Shown here: piece by piece, positions 1 through 6,009 of the stretch
Layout of the letters: each line of letters starts with the position of its first letter
How positions within the stretch are numbered: the stretch's first letter is position 1
NCBI GenBank assembly: GCA_002455755.1
Contig: DKLL01000068.1
Coordinates: 1-6,009 of the forward strand
Source: Acinetobacter sp. UBA6641
Lineage (GTDB): Bacteria; Pseudomonadota; Gammaproteobacteria; Pseudomonadales; Moraxellaceae
Direction: 5' to 3'
Length of the DNA stretch: 6,009 nt
Notes under the pieces: model-generated
Told to the model about the DNA's origin: nothing
What the model saw: the letters and a program-made list of their open reading frames with translations, nothing else
Database searches by the model: none
Made by a program: the position numbers and the translations under genes

Positions 1-1435
1 CTTTACCTTTCGCTGCTTTCATCACTTGACCAACAAGACCGTTAAAGGCTTTCTCTTTACCAGATTTATACTCTTCAACCATCTTCTCGTTCGCAGCAAG
101 TACGTCTTTAATAATCGCCTCAATCGCGCCTGTATCAGTTTCCTGTTTCAAGCCTTTCTCAGCAATAATTTCGTCCGCAGATTTGCCTTCGTCCCACATA
201 AAGCCGAACACTTGCTTCGCGATCTTACCGTTAATTGTATTGTCCACAATACGTGCGATCATGCCACCAAGTTTTTCCGCAGATACAGGAGAATCAGCCA
301 AATCTAAGCCTGCTTTGTTTAAAGCACCAGAGAATTCACCCATCACCCAGTTTGCCGCAATCTTACCTTGTGCAGCACCACCAGCAGCTTTAACGACTTC
401 CTCATAAAATTCAGACATTTCACGAGTAAGTGTAAGCACGTGCGCATCGTACTCAGTCACGCCAAAGTCCGCCACGAAACGCGCACGACGTGCCGCAGGA
501 AGTTCAGGCATGGTCGCTTTAATTGCTTCGATTTGCTCATCTGCAATTACTACAGGCAACAAGTCAGGGTCTGGGAAGTAGCGGTAATCATTCGCTTCTT
601 CCTTAGAACGCATTGAACGGGTTTCCATCTTCAGAGGGTCGAACAGACGCGTTTCCTGATCAATGGTGCCATCCCAGTCCAGAATTTCCATCTGACGTTC
701 AATTTCAACATTGATCGCCTGTTCAATGAAACGGAATGAGTTGAGGTTTTTCAATTCACAACGCGTACCGAAGGGTTGACCCGGACGACGTAAAGACACG
801 TTACAGTCACAACGGAATGAACCTTCCGCCATGTTACCGTCAGAAATACCTAACCAGCGTACCAGCGTGTGAATTGCCTTGATATAAGCAACCGCTTCTT
901 CAACCGAACGCATATCTGGTTCAGAAACGATTTCAAGCAGCGGCGTACCGGCACGGTTCAAGTCGATACCAGACATGCCTTCGAACTGGTCATGAATCGA
1001 TTTACCTGCATCTTCCTCAAGGTGCGCACGGGTTACGCCAATGCGTTTAACCGTGCCATCTTCAAGCTGGATGTCGATATGACCCAAGCCCACAATCGGG
1101 TTGTCCATCTGGCTGATCTGATAGCCTTTTGGAGAGTCCGGATAGAAGTAGTTTTTACGCGCAAATACAGACGCCTGATCGATGTAAGCATCGATGCCCA
1201 AACCAAAGCGAATCGCAAGATCAACCACTTCTTTGTTTAATACCGGTAATACGCCCGGCATAGCCAAATCAACCAGGCTGGCTTGCGTGTTTGGATCATT
1301 ACCGAAAACAGTCGATGAACCTGAAAAAATTTTGGTATTGGTGGCAAGCTGAGTGTGAATCTCGATACCAATAACGACTTCCCAACCATCAATCAGGTTG
1401 GATTTTGGTTTAGCCGATTTTTGAGCTTGAGCCAT
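1..1435 (-). CDS. gatB: Asp/Glu-tRNA amidotransferase subunit B (GatB), C-terminal end cut by window edge
   Basis: GatB is the tRNA-binding and kinase/transamidase subunit of cytoplasmic GatCAB. With ATP it phosphorylates the misacylated Glu-tRNA(Gln) or Asp-tRNA(Asn) and converts it to the amide using ammonia from GatA. My translation of the minus strand gives 478 uninterrupted codons from ATG at 1435. Family motifs appear in order: [10 protein letters not shown] (21-30, with Glu25 and His27 at the family's metal-site positions), a [16 protein letters not shown] block (94-109), HLEEDAGK (138-145), [16 protein letters not shown] (159-174), a RCDCNVSLR block (208-216), a DYRYFPDPD block, and the start of the C-terminal tRNA-contacting YqeY-like tail ending [10 protein letters not shown] at the window edge. 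The family is usually about 475-500 residues, so only a dozen or so residues are probably missing. The start is fixed by a strong Shine-Dalgarno and a one-base overlap with the gatA stop. Whether it serves Asn, Gln or both cannot be read from this window. Confidence 0.97.
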   Translation of the reverse strand, partial: MAQAQKSAKPKSNLIDGWEVVIGIEIHTQLATNTKIFSGSSTVFGNDPNTQASLVDLAMPGVLPVLNKEVVDLAIRFGLGIDAYIDQASVFARKNYFYPDSPKGYQISQMDNPIVGLGHIDIQLEDGTVKRIGVTRAHLEEDAGKSIHDQFEGMSGIDLNRAGTPLLEIVSEPDMRSVEEAVAYIKAIHTLVRWLGISDGNMAEGSFRCDCNVSLRRPGQPFGTRCELKNLNSFRFIEQAINVEIERQMEILDWDGTIDQETRLFDPLKMETRSMRSKEEANDYRYFPDPDLLPVVIADEQIEAIKATMPELPAARRARFVADFGVTEYDAHVLTLTREMSEFYEEVVKAAGGAAQGKIAANWVMGEFSGALNKAGLDLADSPVSAEKLGGMIARIVDNTINGKIAKQVFGFMWDEGKSADEIIAEKGLKQETDTGAIEAIIKDVLAANEKMVEEYKSGKEKAFNGLVGQVMKAAKGK

Positions 1436-2913
1436 TATGCGTTCTCCTCAGCAATTGCAGCGCGTTTTGTATGCCAATCGGTGGCCTGTTGATACTGGTG
1501 TACCACAGACAACAATTGAGATTCTGACCAGTAATTACCAATCAGCTGTAAGCCAACTGGCAAGTTATTTTGGTCAAAACCGACAGGCGCGTTAATCGCA
1601 GGAAGACCTGCCAGATTTACCGCAAGCGTATAAATATCGCCCAGGTACATTTCAACTGGCGTTAAATCTGCACCAATTTTATAGGCAGTCGTTGGCGCAG
1701 AAGGTGCTGCAATGACATCGACCGATTCAAATGCTTTAAGGAAATCTTGCTGGATCAGGCGACGTACTTTCTGTGCTTTTACATAGTAAGCATCGTAAGA
1801 ACCTGCAGACAGGGCATACGTACCAATCAGGATACGACGTTGCACTTCTGCACCAAAACCTTCTGAACGTGAACGCTTGTACAGGTCCATCAGGTCCACA
1901 GGATTTTCTGCGCGATAGCCATAACGTACGCCATCAAAACGTGATAGGTTCGAAGAAGCTTCGGCAGGTGCGATCAGGTAATAAGTCGGAACATAGCTTT
2001 CAGTCATGTTGAGGTCGATCTCAACAAGCGTAGCGCCCATTTCTTCTAACTTTTTAAGTGATTCTTCGACACGTGCTTTAACATCTTCAGCTAGGCCAGC
2101 AACATTAAAATACTGTTTTGGAATACCAATGCGTAAACCTTTTACTGAGGTAGCGTTCAGGTTCGCGACATAGTTATCTACCACTTGATCCATTGAAGTT
2201 GAATCTTTGGCATCATGACCGGCCATGACATTCATCAGGTAAGCACAGTCTTCTGCAGAACGTGCCATTGGACCACCTTGGTCTAGTGATGATGCATAGG
2301 CAATCATACCGAAGCGCGATACACGACCGTAAGTCGGTTTAAGACCGGTCAGACCAGAGAATGATGCAGGTTGACGGATTGAACCACCGGTGTCAGTACC
2401 AGTTGCAAATGGTGCCAAATCCGCTGCTACAGCTGCTGCAGAACCGCCTGAAGAACCACCAGGGACATGGCCCAGGTTCCAAGGGTTGGCAGTTGCGCCG
2501 TAATATGAGTTCTCAGAGGTCGAACCCATCGCGAATTCGTCCATGTTCACTTTACCCAAAGTGACCAGGCCCGCAGCTTTACCTTTCGCTACAACGGTTG
2601 CGTCGTAAGGAGAGATAAAATTGTCCAGCATTTTAGAACCGGCAGTGGTTTTAATGCCTTGGGTACAGAAAATATCTTTATGCGCAATAGGCACACCGGT
2701 TAATGCGGTCGCATTGCCGGCTTTAATTGCCGCATCAGCAACGTCGGCTTGAGCCAAGGCCTGCTCGGCAGTCACAGTCACGTATGACTTCACTTGAGCA
2801 TCGATTTTATCAATGCGTTTTAAATAATGTTCAGTTAATTCGCGCGACGAAAATTTAGCTTCGGCCAAACCTTCGGAAAGTTCACGAATCGATAAGCGAT
2901 GTAAATCTGTCAT
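1435..2913 (-). CDS. gatA: Asp/Glu-tRNA amidotransferase subunit A (GatA), glutaminase
   Basis: GatA is the glutamine-hydrolysing subunit of GatCAB and passes ammonia through an internal channel to GatB. The 492-residue protein has the full amidase-signature fold and normal length for the family (about 480-500). The Ser-cisSer-Lys triad is visible as Lys79 (in GVPIAHKD), Ser154 (in [11 protein letters not shown], 151-161) and Ser178 (in [17 protein letters not shown], 171-187). This is the same numbering as I recall for the Staphylococcus aureus enzyme. The adjoining [13 protein letters not shown] segment (190-202) and DQGGPMARS (211-219) are also characteristic. The ATG start at 2913 gives the conserved N-terminus [12 protein letters not shown]. 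No strong Shine-Dalgarno precedes it; only an A-rich stretch and a short palindrome lie upstream. Its TAA stop shares one base with the gatB ATG, so gatB is probably translationally coupled. gatC lies 52 bases upstream in the same operon. Confidence 0.98.
   Translation of the reverse strand: MTDLHRLSIRELSEGLAEAKFSSRELTEHYLKRIDKIDAQVKSYVTVTAEQALAQADVADAAIKAGNATALTGVPIAHKDIFCTQGIKTTAGSKMLDNFISPYDATVVAKGKAAGLVTLGKVNMDEFAMGSTSENSYYGATANPWNLGHVPGGSSGGSAAAVAADLAPFATGTDTGGSIRQPASFSGLTGLKPTYGRVSRFGMIAYASSLDQGGPMARSAEDCAYLMNVMAGHDAKDSTSMDQVVDNYVANLNATSVKGLRIGIPKQYFNVAGLAEDVKARVEESLKKLEEMGATLVEIDLNMTESYVPTYYLIAPAEASSNLSRFDGVRYGYRAENPVDLMDLYKRSRSEGFGAEVQRRILIGTYALSAGSYDAYYVKAQKVRRLIQQDFLKAFESVDVIAAPSAPTTAYKIGADLTPVEMYLGDIYTLAVNLAGLPAINAPVGFDQNNLPVGLQLIGNYWSESQLLSVVHQYQQATDWHTKRAAIAEENA
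1444..1449 (-). promoter_or_regulatory. Strong ribosome binding site for gatB inside the end of gatA
   Basis: On the minus strand the bases GAGGAG, followed by AAC, sit eight bases before the gatB ATG and encode the last GatA residues (Glu-Glu-Asn). The gatA stop and gatB start then overlap as TAATG. A strong Shine-Dalgarno plus a one-base stop/start overlap supports coupled translation and fixes the gatB start. Confidence 0.85.
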
Positions 2914-2914
2914 G

Positions 2915-2926
2915 AGAAATATTTCT
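2915..2926. repeat. 12-bp perfect palindrome just upstream of the gatA start
   Basis: The sequence AGAAATATTTCT is its own reverse complement and lies two bases before the gatA ATG (between 2913 and 2915). It falls in the 52-base AT-rich gatC-gatA spacer, where a ribosome binding site would be expected. It has no loop and is all weak pairs apart from one G-C pair per arm, so it is unlikely to be a stable RNA hairpin. It may be chance in AT-rich DNA. Confidence 0.5.
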
Positions 2927-2965
2927 TTACGTTTAATTTAATAAAATGGTTTAACTGAATAAAGA

Positions 2966-3280
2966 TTATTCAATCACGCGCGGAACAAGGTACAAGCCAT
3001 CTTGGGTTGCCGGTGCAACAGCTTGATATTCTTCACGATGATTTTCTTCAGAAACCACGTCTTCACGTAAGGGCTGTGGATGGTCAAATGGACTTTTAAG
3101 CGGCTCGACATTTTCGGTGTCAATGCCTTTTAAGGTTTCCATCATGCCTAAAATTTTATTTAGACTTTGAGCATATTCAGCAGATTGCGTATCATTTAGC
3201 GACAATCGGGCCAGATGTGCGATTGCTGAAACTGTTTTTGCATTTAAATCTGCAGAATGCTGTGCATCCGATGTAGACAT
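2966..3280 (-). CDS. gatC: Asp/Glu-tRNA amidotransferase subunit C (GatC)
   Basis: GatC is the small belt-like subunit that wraps between GatA and GatB and stabilises the complex; it has no catalytic role of its own. The 104-residue protein is normal size for the family (about 95-105). It shows the N-terminal helical motif with VSAIAHLARLSL (17-28), a second helix around LNKILGMMETL (40-50), the linker IDTENVEPL (53-61), LRED (71-74), and the closing block ending GLYLVPRVIE (95-104). The last block is the usual GatC C-terminus that inserts near GatA. The ATG at 3280 is preceded by TAGGT at a good distance. It is the first gene of the gatCAB operon, divergent from mreB, so its promoter must lie in the 132-base spacer. 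Confidence 0.97.
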   Translation of the reverse strand: MSTSDAQHSADLNAKTVSAIAHLARLSLNDTQSAEYAQSLNKILGMMETLKGIDTENVEPLKSPFDHPQPLREDVVSEENHREEYQAVAPATQDGLYLVPRVIE

Positions 3281-3286
3281 AATATT

Positions 3287-3291
3287 ACCTA
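3287..3291 (-). promoter_or_regulatory. Ribosome binding site for gatC
   Basis: Minus-strand TAGGT with AGG seven bases ahead of the gatC ATG. It is a moderate Shine-Dalgarno and supports the start chosen at 3280. Confidence 0.6.
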
Positions 3292-3322
3292 ATCAGTATT
3301 AAAAAAATTCAAAATATCGTGC

Positions 3323-3349
3323 GTTATAATAAGCGATTGACTTGTTCAA
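3323..3349 (-). promoter_or_regulatory. Candidate gatCAB promoter
   Basis: On the minus strand, TTGAAC (3349-3344) is followed after 15 bases by TATAAC (3328-3323), both close to sigma-70 consensus but with a spacer shorter than the preferred 17. A transcript would have a leader of roughly 35 bases before gatC. This is the best pair I see on this strand by eye; the exact boxes are uncertain, though a promoter must exist in this spacer. Confidence 0.4.
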
Positions 3350-3364
3350 ATCATCACATTTAGT
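3337..3364 (+). promoter_or_regulatory. Candidate mreBCD promoter
   Basis: TTGACT (3337-3342, five of six consensus bases) is followed after 16 bases by TTTAGT (3359-3364, four of six). It would give a leader of about 40 bases before the mreB GTG. A perfect TATAAT on this strand at 3325-3330 is an alternative -10, but only an A-tract occupies its -35 position. The assignment is tentative. Confidence 0.35.
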
Positions 3365-3391
3365 TAAAGTTGCCACCTTGCGTCCACATAA

Positions 3392-4459
<1,068 letters not shown>

Positions 4460-4462
4460 GTT

Positions 4463-4467
4463 AAGGA
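4463..4467 (+). promoter_or_regulatory. Ribosome binding site for mreC
   Basis: AAGGA lies seven bases before the mreC GTG and within the 15-base mreB-mreC spacer. It is much stronger than the site before mreB and is the main evidence for the GTG start of mreC. Confidence 0.75.
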
Positions 4468-4474
4468 CCAGGCG

Positions 4475-5332
4475 GTGCAAACACAACTGTTTTCTCGACA
4501 ACCGCCATCTTTTCGCTCATTTATCATTGCGGTGATTACATGTCTGGTGGTGCTGTTTTTTAACTGGCGCATGCCGCATGTGATTCAGCCCGCACGTGAT
4601 GTCTTGTATGCGGCATATAATCCGATTTATGCCCTCGCAAGTTATCCGGTGTTATCGCGAGAATGGCTCAATCAACAAACCAAGTCTGAAGCCCAGTTAC
4701 GTCGTGAAAATACTGCGATGCAAGCCGAGCTGTTACAGGCTCAGGTTCGCCTGCAAAAATTATCTGAACTTTCTGCTGAAAATACCCGTTTAAGAGGTCT
4801 GCTCGATACCCCTTTGATTATTGATGGGCGCATGGAAATTGCAGAAGTGATTGGTACCGATGCAGATCCTTTAAGACATATTATTGTGATTAACCGTGGT
4901 TCCAGCAGTCAGCTTAAAGTCGGTCAAACCGTGCTGGACGATAAAGGCATCATGGGGCAGATCATTAATGTCAATTCGCATAGTAGCCGTATTATGTTGC
5001 TGTCTGATAAAGAACACTCTCTCTCTGTACGTTTAGAACATACCGGGATGCGTGCCATTGTATCGGGGACAGGTGATTTAGGTCATTTGAAGATGGAATA
5101 TGTACCGACCAGTGCCAATGTCAAGGTCGGCGAAAAAGTCTATAGCTCAGGTCTGGGTGCGCATTTCCCGGCGGGTTATCTGGTCGGCACCGTATCTAAA
5201 GTCAACCGGCATAATTCAGGTGAGTTTGCCCAGATTGAAGTGATTCCAGCCGCACAACTGGCAGGTGGGCATCATGTGGTAGTACTGTTTTCCGATTCAC
5301 TAGCGATGGAGCAGCCGCATGCCGCTCGCTAA
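4475..5332 (+). CDS. mreC: Rod shape-determining protein MreC
   Basis: MreC is an inner-membrane protein with a large periplasmic domain that self-assembles and activates PBP2/RodA, linking cytoplasmic MreB to wall synthesis. The 285-residue product has a short cytoplasmic N-terminus and one transmembrane segment (about 15-30, FRSFIIAVITCLVVLFF within it). A predicted coiled coil follows (about 65-110, charged and Leu-rich, including the RRENTAMQAELLQAQVRLQK region). After this comes the beta-rich MreC core (about 115-272) with VIGTDADPLRHIIVINRG (125-142), VLDDKGIMGQI (153-163) and a VYSSGLGAHFPAGYLVGTV block (222-240). Length is within the family range. The start is GTG at 4475, supported by AAGGA seven bases upstream. 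No alternative start exists between the mreB stop and this codon, and the next methionines lie beyond the membrane segment. It begins 15 bases after mreB in the same frame and overlaps mreD by 14 bases. Confidence 0.96.
   Translation: MQTQLFSRQPPSFRSFIIAVITCLVVLFFNWRMPHVIQPARDVLYAAYNPIYALASYPVLSREWLNQQTKSEAQLRRENTAMQAELLQAQVRLQKLSELSAENTRLRGLLDTPLIIDGRMEIAEVIGTDADPLRHIIVINRGSSSQLKVGQTVLDDKGIMGQIINVNSHSSRIMLLSDKEHSLSVRLEHTGMRAIVSGTGDLGHLKMEYVPTSANVKVGEKVYSSGLGAHFPAGYLVGTVSKVNRHNSGEFAQIEVIPAAQLAGGHHVVVLFSDSLAMEQPHAAR
5308..5311 (+). promoter_or_regulatory. Ribosome binding site for mreD inside mreC
   Basis: GGAG seven bases before the mreD ATG, within the last codons of mreC. It supports the start that overlaps mreC by 14 bases and suggests coupling of MreD to MreC synthesis. 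Confidence 0.65.
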
Positions 5333-5810
5333 ATTACGTGCCGAACAAAAACGTGATCCTTTAATTGCCATTATTGTTTCAGTTATTGTCTGTTCGGTGC
5401 TGATGGTTTATCCATTGTCTTATGCCGTATCAGGTGCACGTCCTTTATTTATGTTGCTGCTCATGCTGTTTTGGGTCATGTGCCAACCAACGTGGTGCGG
5501 AATCTGGTTTGCCTTTGCCACCGGGATTTTTACCGACCTGCTGGTGGATGCTCCTTTAGGTATGAATGCGCTAAGTTTTGTGTTGATCACCTTCATTGTC
5601 AGGTTTTTAACCCGTGAACGACGCATCTTGACCTTTGGTAATCTGTGGATGATTAGTTTTCTGACGGTGCTGGCGCATCTATTTTTAACCTGGGTTTTGC
5701 AAATTATGGGTGGCTTGCAATTTTCAATTGCCCGACACTGGCAGCCTTTATTGAGCAGTGTGCTGGTTTTCCCGGTCATGTATTTTATGCTGAAAAAATG
5801 GCGCGTTTAA
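5319..5810 (+). CDS. mreD: Rod shape-determining membrane protein MreD
   Basis: MreD is a small polytopic inner-membrane partner of MreC in the elongasome; it modulates MreC's activation of PBP2. The 163-residue protein has the expected size (about 160-170). It is very hydrophobic, with about five to six membrane segments: roughly 14-34, 41-56, 60-75, 82-97, 107-129 and 143-158. The family signature with a conserved Gly-Asp pair in a membrane turn is seen as [17 protein letters not shown] (69-85), followed by a basic loop (RFLTRERR, 95-102) and a basic C-terminus (KKWRV). Its ATG lies inside the mreC reading frame, preceded by GGAG with a seven-base spacer, so translation is probably coupled to mreC. 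Its end overlaps maf by 13 bases. Confidence 0.95.
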   Translation: MPLAKLRAEQKRDPLIAIIVSVIVCSVLMVYPLSYAVSGARPLFMLLLMLFWVMCQPTWCGIWFAFATGIFTDLLVDAPLGMNALSFVLITFIVRFLTRERRILTFGNLWMISFLTVLAHLFLTWVLQIMGGLQFSIARHWQPLLSSVLVFPVMYFMLKKWRV

Positions 5811-6009
5811 TTCTGGCTTCCAGTTCCCCACGTCGTCGGGAACTCCTGCAACAGTTGGGTTTGGATTTCGAGATCTTTAGTCCGGATATCGATGAATCCA
5901 TACTTGAGGGTGAAGATGTTGCCGCTTATGTCGAGCGTTTGGCCTGTAGCAAGGCTCAAGCCGTGTTAGCTCAATTTCCGCAGGCCATTGTGATTGCCGC
6001 TGACACCAG
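5798..6009 (+). CDS. maf: Maf family nucleotide pyrophosphatase (YhdE-like), 3' part outside window
   Basis: Maf proteins are cytoplasmic nucleoside triphosphate pyrophosphatases that hydrolyse (deoxy)nucleotides, including modified ones, to monophosphates. Overproduction of some members disturbs septum formation. Only 70 codons are present of about 190-200 expected. The visible N-terminus has the substrate/phosphate motif [14 protein letters not shown] (4-17), a family-typical VDES-like segment seen as DIDES (30-34), [12 protein letters not shown] (44-55), and AADT (67-70) containing the presumed catalytic aspartate Asp69. The pair SPRR and ADT matches the YhdE branch (dTTP/UTP pyrophosphatase, as known for E. 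coli YhdE). The YceF branch has SPWRR and SDQ, so the former activity is inferred here. The ATG lies within the mreD end and has only an A-rich, weak Shine-Dalgarno, suggesting reinitiation or coupling. Position after mreD matches the mreBCD-maf(-rng) order in related bacteria. Confidence 0.93.
   Translation, partial: MARLILASSSPRRRELLQQLGLDFEIFSPDIDESILEGEDVAAYVERLACSKAQAVLAQFPQAIVIAADT

Noticed and set aside
26..1240. Several plus-strand open frames of 74-123 codons opposite gatB
   Set aside because: They lie entirely antisense to a continuous, well-conserved GatB frame, lack start signals and have low-complexity or implausible composition.
3337..3349. TTGA-N5-TCAA inverted repeat resembling an FNR/Crp-type operator
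   Set aside because: The FNR consensus is TTGAT-N4-ATCAA; here the spacing is off by one over the half-sites and the fifth bases do not match. The half-sites are better explained as -35 boxes.
5420..5779. 119-codon minus-strand open frame opposite mreD
   Set aside because: Mirror of a hydrophobic mreD sequence with no family motif or start signal; mreD itself is clearly real.

Overview
This window looks like ordinary core chromosome from a gammaproteobacterium, most likely Acinetobacter or a close relative in the Moraxellaceae. The evidence is the near-familiar sequence of GatA and MreB, the moderate base composition with AT-rich spacers, and a gene order (gatB-gatA-gatC facing away from mreB-mreC-mreD-maf) known from Acinetobacter and Pseudomonas. 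The genus call rests on recalled similarity, not a search.

Left half, minus strand (1-3280): the operon gatC-gatA-gatB, transcribed right to left. It encodes the three subunits of the tRNA-dependent amidotransferase GatCAB. GatA releases ammonia from glutamine, GatB activates and amidates Glu-tRNA(Gln) and/or Asp-tRNA(Asn), and GatC holds the two together. gatB is complete at its start but runs off the left edge, probably losing only its last dozen or so residues. GatA carries the intact Lys79-Ser154-Ser178 triad.

Centre (3281-3412): a 132-base AT-rich divergent intergenic region. It must hold the promoters for both operons. The best candidate -35 boxes lie almost back to back near 3337-3349.

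Right half, plus strand (3413-6009): mreB, mreC, mreD and the first 70 codons of maf. The first three form the rod-shape and cell-wall elongation module: the actin-like MreB filament, the bitopic periplasmic scaffold MreC and the polytopic membrane protein MreD. maf encodes a nucleotide pyrophosphatase that rides in the same transcription unit. mreB and mreC both start with GTG. mreC/mreD overlap by 14 bases and mreD/maf by 13, which points to one tightly coupled transcript.

Every stretch longer than 132 bases is coding. I found no tRNA, rRNA, mobile element, CRISPR array, pseudogene or clear terminator, and no sign of an undescribed system. The findings below concern fine-scale expression signals and are of modest interest.
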